A stretch of 64,000 bases of DNA from Planctomycetota bacterium. Lineage in GTDB: Bacteria > Planctomycetota > Planctomycetia > Pirellulales > Pirellulaceae. The position numbers were made by a program, and so were the translations under genes. The DNA is taken from positions 1-64,000 of the forward strand of contig JAPLNI010000051.1 in NCBI GenBank assembly GCA_026692865.1. Reading direction: 5' to 3'. The first letter of the stretch is position 1. Each line of letters starts with the position of its first letter. Under the pieces are notes generated by a model that saw only the letters and a program-made list of their open reading frames with translations, was not told where the DNA came from and did not search any database. This document shows, one piece after another, positions 1-8,763 of the stretch.

Positions 1-62
1 CGATGGCTGCGCAGATGAAGGCAGATTTCAATCCCCTGCCTTTGTTGGAGGGTCCCGAGTAA
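1..62 (+). CDS. C-terminal end of an unidentified protein (partial)
   Basis: A reading frame enters the window from the left and closes with TAA at 60-62. It encodes about 19 residues (ending ...FNPLPLLEGPE). The fragment is too short to identify. It is called because the frame is open from base 1, is on the same strand as the next gene, and ends with a clean stop followed by a 340-base gap. It could also be a chance open frame. Confidence 0.4.
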   Translation, partial: MAAQMKADFNPLPLLEGPE

Positions 63-402
63 GCGATCCTTTAACAGAAAACTTTACCCAGAAATTAACA
101 CCGATCCACTGTCAACTTTTTGTGGGGAGTTTCAGGGGGCGATCCGTAGTGGGTTAGCGGTCACAAAAGAAGTACTGGAAGGAACGTAGACTAGAACGGG
201 CGGGCTTGTTTAGCTGCGACAATATTGGCATCATCGGAATCAGCTCGATCGGCTACACCTTGAGAAGCTCGAGGGTATACTCAAATAATTGAAAAAGTAG
301 ATCGTCATAAAATCAATCGATCTCAACTTCACCCTAAAACGTCGACCGTATTTCTCTTTAGTTTTGTCACGAATCTCTCCTTAGTTTCGAAAGCCGACAT
401 TA
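63..402. other. Intergenic region upstream of the pyrophosphatase gene
   Basis: This gap of about 340 bases has no convincing reading frame, tRNA or repeat. It presumably carries the promoter and leader of the pyrophosphatase gene at 403. The last 150 bases are AT-rich, but I could not pick a clear -35/-10 pair. Confidence 0.4.
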
Positions 403-2085
403 ATGCCTGTTTTGGTTTTTGGTCATCGCAATCCAGACACAGACGCGATTTGCTCTGCGATCGCATATGCAGATCTGCTTCAAAAAACGACTCGGCCGAC
501 TGCAATGGCTGCTTGTTGCGGTACTCCCAATAAACGCACAGAGTACGTTCTGCAACGTTGCCGCTTACCGGCCCCTAAGATTATTGTCGATGTTCGACCC
601 GAGGCCGAGGACCTTTGTCGTCAAGAAGTGATCACTGCATCGCTCGGGGATGTCTTTTACCAAGTCTACCAGAGCATGAAGCAGCATGAGCTTCGCGCGA
701 TCCCGGTCATTGACTCGCAGCGACATGTGATTGGACTATTATCGCTTTTGAATTTAATGGAACTTATCTTCGAAGGAGACAACGATTCGACAAGAGCACG
801 TACTGTGAATACTAGTCTCTCGAAGATCGCAGATGTGCTGGGAGGAACTTTTCAGCACTCGGTCGAACCAGACCAGTCGGATGAATTGCTTGTAATGGTT
901 GGAGCAATGAGCGCTGAGGGGTTCACTAAACGGCTGCATAACTATCCAGCCGAGAGACTCTTGGTTGTAAGCGGAGACCGCCCAACGATCCACCTACCGG
1001 CGATCGAATTGGGCGTTCGCGGAATCGTTGTCACTGGTGGCTACGAGCTATCGAGCGGGTTAGTGGCTGTCGCGAAGGCTAGAGGTGTTACTATTATTCG
1101 AAGCCCATTCGATACGGCAACGACCACCATGCGGATAAAGTCTTCGCAATTTATTGATACAGCCATTGATTATGAATTCATAACTATCCCATCGAAAATG
1201 CCGGTACAAGGAGCGCGTGCTCGCATTGAAAAATCGAACGAGCCCATCTTTCCAGTCGTCGACGATGATCAAACGTTGGTCGGAGTTCTATCCAAGTCAG
1301 ACTTGCTAAATCCCACCAAGCCGCGACTGATCTTGGTTGACCATAATGAACTGGGGCAAGCAGTTGAAGGTGCCGATGAAGCCGAGATACTCGAAGTCCT
1401 AGATCATCACCGCCTTGGCGGAGGTCTGAAGTCTTCGCAACCGATTCGCTTTATTATGGAACCGGTTGGATCAACATGTACGTTGGTGGCACGACAGTTT
1501 CGCGCTGCAGGTATTGTCCCTACATCGGGAATCGCGCTGTGCATGGCGTCGGGAATTATCTCGGACACTCTTTACTTGCGTTCGCCAACAACAACGGATG
1601 TCGATCGTGAAATCCTTCAATGGTTGCACGGAATTTGCGAAGTGGATTTGGAACAGTATGCGAAAGAGTTTTTTGAAATTGGGTCTGCTCTTCGATCGTG
1701 TACACCAGAAGAAGTTGTCCGCGAAGACTGCAAGGAGTTTGAAGAGCGCGGGCAGCGGTTCTCGATCTCGCAAATTGAAGAGATCGGTTTCGATTTGTTT
1801 TGGGATCGCAAGGATGAGTTGCTCGAAGCACTGCAAGCAATGGCGATATTACGAAAGCTCGATTTTTCAGCACTCCTGGTTACCGATATCGTCAGCAATG
1901 GTAGTTTGTTGTTGCTTTCGAAGGACTCCAAAGCGTGGGACGAAATCAACTATCCTCGACTAGATAAAAATCTTTATGAATTGGCAAATGTCGTAAGTCG
2001 TAAAAAGCAACTCCTCCCGTTGCTCTCTCAAATCCTTGAATCAGCCGACGATCGAGAGAGTTTAGCGATCGGGTCGAAGGGTTAG
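403..2085 (+). CDS. Manganese-dependent inorganic pyrophosphatase with CBS/DRTGG insert
   Basis: Predicted family II (DHH-superfamily) inorganic pyrophosphatase, which hydrolyses pyrophosphate to phosphate in the cytoplasm using Mn2+. The N-terminus has the metal-binding GHxNPDTD motif (H8, D12, D14). A second acidic motif, DHNE, lies at about 313-316, the diagnostic DHH at 334-336, and the C-terminal SRKKQ substrate-binding motif at 532-536. About 240 residues are inserted between the first motif block and DHNE. They contain two CBS-like halves (about 70-120 and 260-302) around a DRTGG-like region, the arrangement of nucleotide-regulated family II enzymes. At 560 residues it matches that long, regulated class rather than the ~310-residue simple class. 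In characterised relatives AMP/ADP inhibit and ATP activates through CBS; that is family knowledge. ATG start at 403; the gene stands alone and converges on the cytochrome gene. Confidence 0.9.
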   Translation: MPVLVFGHRNPDTDAICSAIAYADLLQKTTRPTAMAACCGTPNKRTEYVLQRCRLPAPKIIVDVRPEAEDLCRQEVITASLGDVFYQVYQSMKQHELRAIPVIDSQRHVIGLLSLLNLMELIFEGDNDSTRARTVNTSLSKIADVLGGTFQHSVEPDQSDELLVMVGAMSAEGFTKRLHNYPAERLLVVSGDRPTIHLPAIELGVRGIVVTGGYELSSGLVAVAKARGVTIIRSPFDTATTTMRIKSSQFIDTAIDYEFITIPSKMPVQGARARIEKSNEPIFPVVDDDQTLVGVLSKSDLLNPTKPRLILVDHNELGQAVEGADEAEILEVLDHHRLGGGLKSSQPIRFIMEPVGSTCTLVARQFRAAGIVPTSGIALCMASGIISDTLYLRSPTTTDVDREILQWLHGICEVDLEQYAKEFFEIGSALRSCTPEEVVREDCKEFEERGQRFSISQIEEIGFDLFWDRKDELLEALQAMAILRKLDFSALLVTDIVSNGSLLLLSKDSKAWDEINYPRLDKNLYELANVVSRKKQLLPLLSQILESADDRESLAIGSKG

Positions 2086-2110
2086 TGCGGCGGCGTTGAT
2101 TACGCACAAC

Positions 2111-2135
2111 CAGTTAGCCGAAAGTCTTCTAACTG
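2111..2135. terminator. Hairpin between convergent genes
   Basis: Perfect 7-base inverted repeat (CAGTTAG / CTAACTG) with an 11-base loop, in the 62-base gap between two convergent genes. There is no T-tract on either side, so it would be a weak or atypical bidirectional terminator. This is inferred from position and symmetry. Confidence 0.35.
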
Positions 2136-2147
2136 TCGATAACGTAA

Positions 2148-5100
2148 TTAGTGCATCGGTACCGCGTTGATAGTCCAATAAATCTCTTCAACGAATGCAA
2201 CGCCATCTGCATCTTTCAAGTTGAGCTGGAGATGCAACTGGTTCACCGGTTTGATATCTGGCACCTTCAATTCGATGGATCGTCGGTCGTTGGAAAGCGT
2301 TACTTGAGTCACATTTAGCTTTTGCTTTCCGACTTCACCGGTGTCAGGGTTATACATGTCGGATCCGTAGTTCGAACTCCATTGGTAGTTCCATTGCTCT
2401 GCGACATAAGAAGAAATTTTGGATGCGGTTTCGCTATCGAGCTGGAAATTGAAGCTTACTTTGAGTCCGTTGGATTGGACTTGGCAATCAGTAATCATCC
2501 GAAGCTCTCGGCCCGTGTAGCGAACGCGTTGAATTCCTTTATCTTCCAGTCCCGGACGGCCATTATCGTTCCAGCCATTCAGTCCTGTCACGTAAACTTG
2601 TCCGTCTACCGGGTTCACTCGTCCTCGCATGATTCCCGTAACGAAGTCGTGCGGTACTCGGACGATCGCAGCCTGTGGCAGTCCGTTTACCTCTTGCATC
2701 ATCACGTAATACATCCAACCTTTTCCAAAGCTCGTGTGAAGCAAACGCCCAGCGATCGGACCCCATCGTTGATCATCTACCCAAAGTTGCCCTCCCGAGG
2801 AATTATCAACGTCTTGCGGCATCCAAATCATCGGCTGGTCAAAGTTCGCAGGCGGCACGACTTTCTTGTGATCGATCTTCCCACCATCGGGTGCCCAGGA
2901 TTTGTTTCCGGACGTTTGGACATATCCATAAAAGCCATCTTGCTTTACAAGATTGATTTTCGAAGCGGGCATCCATGTCCCCTGGTTATCGCTGACAGTC
3001 AATCGATCGTCAGGAAGAATTCCTAAGCCGTTTGGAGTACGCAAACCGGTACACACAACGCTTGTCTTTTTGCCGTCAGGGGAAACTTTGATGATGGCTC
3101 CTGGTAAGACGTAGTCGGTGTATTGGCCGCATTTAGCGTAGTAAAAATTACCTTCCGAGTCTGTCTGGAGATCAAAGTTGAAGGCATGGAAAAATGTTGA
3201 GACATCGCTGTCGGCGCTAAAGCTCTCGTAGAAATCCGCCTCACCGTCGCCATTGAAATCCTTGAGACGAGTCAGACGATCTTTACAAGTGACATAGATC
3301 GTTTCATCTACAACCTTGATTCCGAACGGTTCGTACAAGCCGGCAGCAAATCGTTTCCATCGTAGATTGAGCAGATCATTATCGACTCCCGAAACAATCC
3401 ACACGTCACCACCGGTTGTCGCTACTGCCAAGCGTCCATCGGGAAAGAAATCGATGGCCGATGTACGGAACCAAGTGTTCCACGGAGTTGTTTCAGGAAT
3501 CGAAATTGTGTCTACGGCGTAGGCACCTTCTTCATACCCCAAGTAACCAACCGTATGAAGCACTTGTGGCCAACGCAACCCTCCGCCATGAGTTTGTTTT
3601 GCAGGATCAACTTGCGTCGCTTGTAACCTCTTCAATTTCTCAAGATCGGAATCACCTGTTCCTTTGAAAGTAATCACCTCAATCACTCTAGGCTCACTAT
3701 CAGCGGGAATTCGCAGGACGGACCGTTGTTGAAGGTCTATGTTCCAAGTCATTCCTTTCGAATCACCGAGCACTCTTGAGGCAGTAAACTTACCAATGTT
3801 GTCTTGGCCTAATTTGCCTCCAACGATTCCGATTGCGATGCTCTCAGTTACATCACCATTCTTGTTGTTTGGTCTTAATACACCCTGAATCATAACGCCT
3901 CGATCGAGTTCTTTTGAATCCTCAAACTTCGCAGTTGCTACCATGATCTCTTTGCCTGGTCCGATACGAAGCGTACGTCGAACAGAATGGGTCCCTTCGA
4001 TCGAGCTTGGGACTTCAAGTACTTCTCGGCCATCAATCGCATAGCTGAGTACGACTTGATTGCCGTGAAGATAATGCCCTTTGTAGTCAAGCCACTTTGG
4101 CGGTAGCGGTCCCCGTGCGAGAAGACCTTCTCGCGAGTAGTCCAGAGAACCACCGTGCCCCCACTGCCAACCCGCCAAGCCTGGTAATTGTTCACCTTTG
4201 GGTTCCGGGTAGCCTTCACCGCGACCGCGTTGATGTTGTGTTTGGTCTAAATCGAGGAAGCCGTCTTTCCAAACGCCCGCTTGATCGAGCGTATGAAGGT
4301 TGTAGGAAAGACTTATCGCTCCAATCTTGACAGTTAACACATTGGAAATGTCTTGTCCAAGTTGCGAGGCAAGTGCGGGACCATAATCGCGTTCGCCTGA
4401 TGACTTGAAGTCTCCCATGTCTGAACCTTTAGGGAGGCTTGCCAGATACTCATCGGTGATGGGTTCATAGCCAGGATTCGATTTCTTCATGAATCGTTCG
4501 CGAATGTACTGGATGACTTCGTACCTTTCTTTCGGTGACAGATGTGTTGTTGCTGCCATCAATCCATTACCACGAGAAAGTGTCATCATCATACTGTATG
4601 GATCAGAACCGAACTTTAGCTTTTGAGTTCCGAATGCACGAGCGGTGGCTAACGATGGGGTATTGCCATCCAGGCCGTGGCAACCTGCGCAATAGCCTTC
4701 GAACGTCGCCTTACCACCGGCGAGAGCCTTCGCAAGTTTCGGCGCGGAACCTTTGGCAGAGTTGGGCATCAACTTTCGCAACATGGCTGCATGGTTCAAA
4801 TTGCCGGTATCATCTTTGATTACTAATTGCTCGGGAGTCGGCTTAAGTTCGCTTGCACGTTGCTGCCCACCTCTCGCGATCTCCATTAAATAACTCGCCA
4901 AGTCGAGAAAGCTTCGCTCCTTTTGAATTGAAGAGATCAATCCGTCTGGCATCATCGACTTGTCACTTACCGATCGCTCTTCGATAGCTTCTTTTGGAAC
5001 CACAACTTCCCTTTCAAGATTCGTCGCATCACGAAGCACCAACTGGTTTTCTGTTTCTCGAACGATCATCCCGCTAATGACATTACCGTCTTCGGTGAGT

Positions 5101-5501
5101 AGTTTATGAGTCTCGTATCCCTTTCGTATCTTCCGCGATGGAGAGAGAAGGGACTCGATAACATGAATATTGAAAGCTTCCCAGTCAGTAACTTTATCTG
5201 CAACTTGAGTTAAGTCCGGTCCAAGCGGCGAGACACTAGAATCTGCAACGTGGCACTTGATGCAAGCGGCTGAGGATGTGTAGAAAACGAGCGCGCCACG
5301 CTTTGGATCTCCACGTAAGGCAGCGTCCCTGGCAAGTATGCCGATATCGATACCCTTAAGTCTTTGGTCAAGAGAAACCAATTCATTACTAAAGACTGGT
5401 GTTTCCCAAGTCGCAGACGCTGCGAAGCAAACGCCAGCAAAAAGCAATGGGAAGAGTATTGGTTTGATGCTTTTAAAAAGTTGGTACGGCAATTGATTCA
5501 C
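2148..5501 (-). CDS. PVC-type cytochrome c / beta-propeller protein (DUF6797-like)
   Basis: Very large exported haem protein of 1117 residues, of the type abundant in Planctomycetes and Verrucomicrobia. An N-terminal signal peptide (about 1-29, hydrophobic core FPLLFAGVCFAAS) is followed by two CxxCH haem sites: C80-x-x-C83-H84 and C271-x-x-C274-H275. The first sits in a PVC haem-binding module with the typical 'LLSPSRKI..GY' and 'SGMIV.ET' segments (about 110-190). The second resembles an ordinary class I cytochrome c (about 255-345). The rest (about 380-1000) looks like a DUF6797-type region plus a beta-propeller with NHL/glucose-dehydrogenase-like repeats (e.g. 'DFNGDGEADFYESF', 'GLRTPNGLGILPDD'), ending in a beta-sandwich-like tail. 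It is probably periplasmic, oxidising carbohydrates or passing electrons; the substrate cannot be read. ATG start at 5501 directly precedes the signal peptide. Confidence 0.8.
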   Translation of the reverse strand: MNQLPYQLFKSIKPILFPLLFAGVCFAASATWETPVFSNELVSLDQRLKGIDIGILARDAALRGDPKRGALVFYTSSAACIKCHVADSSVSPLGPDLTQVADKVTDWEAFNIHVIESLLSPSRKIRKGYETHKLLTEDGNVISGMIVRETENQLVLRDATNLEREVVVPKEAIEERSVSDKSMMPDGLISSIQKERSFLDLASYLMEIARGGQQRASELKPTPEQLVIKDDTGNLNHAAMLRKLMPNSAKGSAPKLAKALAGGKATFEGYCAGCHGLDGNTPSLATARAFGTQKLKFGSDPYSMMMTLSRGNGLMAATTHLSPKERYEVIQYIRERFMKKSNPGYEPITDEYLASLPKGSDMGDFKSSGERDYGPALASQLGQDISNVLTVKIGAISLSYNLHTLDQAGVWKDGFLDLDQTQHQRGRGEGYPEPKGEQLPGLAGWQWGHGGSLDYSREGLLARGPLPPKWLDYKGHYLHGNQVVLSYAIDGREVLEVPSSIEGTHSVRRTLRIGPGKEIMVATAKFEDSKELDRGVMIQGVLRPNNKNGDVTESIAIGIVGGKLGQDNIGKFTASRVLGDSKGMTWNIDLQQRSVLRIPADSEPRVIEVITFKGTGDSDLEKLKRLQATQVDPAKQTHGGGLRWPQVLHTVGYLGYEEGAYAVDTISIPETTPWNTWFRTSAIDFFPDGRLAVATTGGDVWIVSGVDNDLLNLRWKRFAAGLYEPFGIKVVDETIYVTCKDRLTRLKDFNGDGEADFYESFSADSDVSTFFHAFNFDLQTDSEGNFYYAKCGQYTDYVLPGAIIKVSPDGKKTSVVCTGLRTPNGLGILPDDRLTVSDNQGTWMPASKINLVKQDGFYGYVQTSGNKSWAPDGGKIDHKKVVPPANFDQPMIWMPQDVDNSSGGQLWVDDQRWGPIAGRLLHTSFGKGWMYYVMMQEVNGLPQAAIVRVPHDFVTGIMRGRVNPVDGQVYVTGLNGWNDNGRPGLEDKGIQRVRYTGRELRMITDCQVQSNGLKVSFNFQLDSETASKISSYVAEQWNYQWSSNYGSDMYNPDTGEVGKQKLNVTQVTLSNDRRSIELKVPDIKPVNQLHLQLNLKDADGVAFVEEIYWTINAVPMH

Positions 5502-5976
5502 CAGAGAGTTTTTATAGAAGAAGTATGTCGCGAAAGCCCAAGTGTAGCTGAAGCTGAGGCCGTTGCCTAACGCGAACTAAGGCCAGTAAGCATCTCCTTT
5601 TTTTTGAAGACTGAATCAAGAATTCGAGCTCGTGGTCAACAAAATGGTGCTGGTGCTCGAACGACCTGATTCGAGCTCGAGCATCGTCTTCGATTGAGCA
5701 CGAGCACGAGCACGAAAACGCGAGGAACGAAGCATCTCGAGTGCGAAAATTGCAGCTTCAAAACTAAGCCTGCGGTACATGCTTAAAAAAGCGAATGTCT
5801 TGAGTATTCAGTTTCTACCAAACTTCCAAGTACTGGTGGTCAGCGAGAGGGGTCGTTTGTTTTGTTAGTAGTTTGCGAGGGCGGATGGAAGTCGCATTTA
5901 GTATAAGTTACTATGATGATGGTAATCGATCGCGTCATCCGGCTCCCCTCTCTCCAAGAATCCCACCCATTCAATC
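5502..5976. other. Divergent intergenic region
   Basis: Region of 475 bases between the leftward cytochrome gene and the rightward esterase gene. It must hold both promoters. It also contains the GAGCAC-rich repeat at 5646-5714. No supported gene is seen. Confidence 0.5.
5646..5714. repeat. GAGCAC-type dispersed hairpin repeat, copy 1
   Basis: The left part reads GGTGCTGGTGCTCGA and the right part TTGAGCACGAGCACGAGCAC. They are imperfect reverse complements separated by about 35 variable bases, so the transcript could fold into a hairpin. A second copy with the same iterated GAGCAC/GTGCTC units lies at 26332-26406. Both copies are intergenic. The family assignment rests on these two copies only. 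Confidence 0.6.
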
Positions 5977-8580
5977 ATGAAATCTATCTCTTCATTTGTC
6001 TTTCTGGCGTTATTCGCCGTGTCATCTTTACATGCTGCTGATGAATTGAATCCAACGAATCCCGAGCGTAATGTGCAGCCGGATGTTCCTAAGGGAAAGA
6101 TCACTTCGGGCGTGTTTGAAGGCAGTCAAGTCTTTCCTGGTACACGTCGTGATTACAGCGTCTACGTTCCGTCGCAGTATTCTCCCGACACACCTGCGAG
6201 TTTAATGGTCTTTCAAGACGGAAACAGTTACGCCAAGCCGGATGGTGCTTATCGAGTCCCCGTGGTGCTTGATAACTTAATTCATAAAAACGCCGTTCCC
6301 GTAACGATCGCGGTGTTCGTCAATCCTGGTACCGTTCCCGCTCTGAAGCCGGATGCCAAAGATCGTAGCAATCGTTCGTTCGAGTACGACTCGATGGGAG
6401 ACCGCTATTCGAAGTTTCTTATCGAGGAGTTTCTTCCGGTTGCACTCAAAGGATTAAACGTATCTAGCGATCCAAAGCAACGTGCAGTTTGCGGAAGTTC
6501 TTCTGGTGGAATTTGTGCATTCACAGTGGCTTGGGAAAGACCTGATCAGTTCGGGAAGGTGTTGAGCCATATCGGTAGCTATACCGACATTCGTGGTGGA
6601 TGGGCTTATCCGGGGTTGGTCCGAAAGACGAAGTTGAATCCGAAAGCGATCAAGGTCTCGCTTCAAGATGGAAAGGATGACCTGAACAACTTGTTTGGGA
6701 ACTGGCCACTTGCTAATCAGGATCTCGCTGCCGCGTTAAAGTTCGCTGGTTATGAGCATCAAATTGTTATGACCGACGGTGGTCACAGTGGCGTCTGGGC
6801 TGGTGACCGTCTACCGGAAGATCTTCGATGGCTTTGGTCCGATCAGCCTTCCACATCGAAACCGGTAAACACCCCCGAAAAAAGTGCTTCCAAGTGGCAA
6901 GCCCACCCTGATGCGATCGAGAAAAAAGGGGTACCGCATGGAGTGGTTGAAGATATGACTCCATGGGAATCGAAGGTTTTTGAGGGAACGACTCGGAATT
7001 GGTCCATTTACGTTCCGGCTCAATATAAGAAGGGTAAGCCGGCGGCGTTGATGGTATTTCAGGATGGGCATTCCTATCGTGATGTCAAAGGCCAATGGCG
7101 AGTGCCAATCGTTTTCGATAACTTGATCGCGAGTGGTGACATGCCACCTACGATCGCGGTTTTTATCGACCCGGGACATGAGAACTCCAAGCCGAAACCA
7201 CAGAGTGCTTGGAAGGCTTCGAATCGGAGCGTAGAGTATGACACTTTGGGGGATCGTTACTCTCGCTTCCTTCTCGAAGAGATCATTCCCGAAGTTGAAA
7301 AGCGATACAACATCTCGAAAGATCCAGAGATGCGAGCCATTTGCGGTGCCAGTTCGGGTGCTATTTGTGCATTCACTGTCGCATGGGAGCGTCCCGACGC
7401 CTTTCGCAAAGTACTTTCGACAATTGGAAGTTTCACCAACCTTCGCGGAGGGAATTTCTATCCATCGCTGATTCGCAAGACGGAGCCAAAGCCGATTCGC
7501 GTTTATCTTGCAGACAGCAGCGGTGACTTGGACAATCCTTTCGGTAGCTGGCCCCTATCGAATCAACTCATGTCATCCGCGCTGCAGTACATGGGATATG
7601 ACGTTCGCTTTGATTGGGCTGAAGGCTATGGCCACAACGCTGAACATGGTGGTTCGATTTTTCCTGAGGCTTTAAAGTGGCTGTGGCGAAAAAAAAAGCA
7701 TACTCCTATGCTTGATACCAAGGGCGATCTCAAGGGTGATTTAACTTTGCTCAAGCTCCTTGTTCCCGGTAAGTCATGGGAAGTAGTCGCAGAAGACCTG
7801 GGCTTTGCCGATGCGCCATGCAGTGATGCGGAAGGAAATTTTTACTTCTGCGATATGAAAGCACCAGCCATTTACAAAGTCGACCAAGCTACCGGAAAAC
7901 GACTCGAGATCGCGAAGGAGGCTGTTAGCGGAATGAAATTTGGCCCAGACGGGCTTCTCTACGGATGTCAGGGAGCGAAAGAGCAAGTCATTTCGATCGA
8001 TCCCAAATCAGGTGTGACAAAGGTGATCGCAACGAAGGTCGTACCTAATGATCTTGCTGTCAGTTTGGATGGTTTTATCTATATCACCGAAACGAAGTCA
8101 CAGCAGGTTACTCGCATCGAGATCAAGACCGGCACGACCACCGTTGTAGATACCGGAATCACGCGCCCCAATGGTATTGCTCTTTCCAAAGATGGTGGAA
8201 CACTTGCTGTCTCCGAGCACGGTGGACCGAATACTTGGACACTCCGCGTGAAGGCTGATGCGTCCTTGGATGCGAAGATGCCGACGATGACCATGCGGCT
8301 CGTAATCGATCCCAAAGGCGAATTCAAATTCAATGAACCGCCTCCGTATCAGAGTGCATCACGAGGTGATGGAACAGCGGTGGACAAGTCCGGGCGATAC
8401 TACGTGACTTCGGCTCTTGGTGTGCAAGTCTTCGATCCGACCGGTCGTCAGTGCGGTGTTCTGCCTCATCCGAACCCAACGAAACCACTTACCAGTTGCA
8501 CGCTCGCTGGCCCAGACCATGCTTATCTTTACATTACCAACGGCGACAAGATCTATCGAAGACAGCTTCAAGTCGAATAA
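5977..8580 (+). CDS. Secreted tandem esterase fused to SMP-30/gluconolactonase domain
   Basis: Exported 867-residue three-domain protein. Signal peptide about 1-21 (LALFAVSSLHAA). Domain 1 (about 40-290) and domain 2 (about 320-570) are copies of the same enterochelin-esterase-like alpha/beta hydrolase. Both have the 'GSQVFPGT/EGTTRNW' opening, 'VFQDG.SY', and a nucleophile elbow: G-S-S175-S-G in the first copy and G-A-S459-S-G in the second. Candidate histidines lie near 270 and 553-557. The third domain (about 600-865) is a six-bladed SMP-30/gluconolactonase-like propeller ('EDLGFADAPCSDAEGNFYF', 'TRPNGIALSKDG'). Similar fusions occur in planctomycetes, but two hydrolase copies in one chain is notable. 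Likely role: cleavage of ester- or lactone-containing carbohydrate decorations in the periplasm (inference). A perfect terminator follows at 8626. Confidence 0.85.
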   Translation: MKSISSFVFLALFAVSSLHAADELNPTNPERNVQPDVPKGKITSGVFEGSQVFPGTRRDYSVYVPSQYSPDTPASLMVFQDGNSYAKPDGAYRVPVVLDNLIHKNAVPVTIAVFVNPGTVPALKPDAKDRSNRSFEYDSMGDRYSKFLIEEFLPVALKGLNVSSDPKQRAVCGSSSGGICAFTVAWERPDQFGKVLSHIGSYTDIRGGWAYPGLVRKTKLNPKAIKVSLQDGKDDLNNLFGNWPLANQDLAAALKFAGYEHQIVMTDGGHSGVWAGDRLPEDLRWLWSDQPSTSKPVNTPEKSASKWQAHPDAIEKKGVPHGVVEDMTPWESKVFEGTTRNWSIYVPAQYKKGKPAALMVFQDGHSYRDVKGQWRVPIVFDNLIASGDMPPTIAVFIDPGHENSKPKPQSAWKASNRSVEYDTLGDRYSRFLLEEIIPEVEKRYNISKDPEMRAICGASSGAICAFTVAWERPDAFRKVLSTIGSFTNLRGGNFYPSLIRKTEPKPIRVYLADSSGDLDNPFGSWPLSNQLMSSALQYMGYDVRFDWAEGYGHNAEHGGSIFPEALKWLWRKKKHTPMLDTKGDLKGDLTLLKLLVPGKSWEVVAEDLGFADAPCSDAEGNFYFCDMKAPAIYKVDQATGKRLEIAKEAVSGMKFGPDGLLYGCQGAKEQVISIDPKSGVTKVIATKVVPNDLAVSLDGFIYITETKSQQVTRIEIKTGTTTVVDTGITRPNGIALSKDGGTLAVSEHGGPNTWTLRVKADASLDAKMPTMTMRLVIDPKGEFKFNEPPPYQSASRGDGTAVDKSGRYYVTSALGVQVFDPTGRQCGVLPHPNPTKPLTSCTLAGPDHAYLYITNGDKIYRRQLQVE

Positions 8581-8625
8581 GCCAAGTCGAACTAGCCGCG
8601 TAAACGACTGCTTGGCGCCACCGAA

Positions 8626-8661
8626 ACAGAACAGCGAGAGTCGCTGTTCTGTTTTTATTTT
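8626..8661 (+). terminator. Rho-independent terminator after the esterase gene
   Basis: Perfect 12-base stem (ACAGAACAGCGA / TCGCTGTTCTGT) with a GAG loop, followed immediately by TTTTATTTT. It lies 45 bases after the esterase stop codon. This is the clearest intrinsic terminator in the window. Confidence 0.9.
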
Positions 8662-8763
8662 GCCAGTCCTAATCGTCTGAATAGGTACGGTTGAAACAGA
8701 ATTGGCCCAAATGGAATTGGGCTCGTTGTTTGAGTAAATCGGAAACTTAAGATAATTCGCTGG

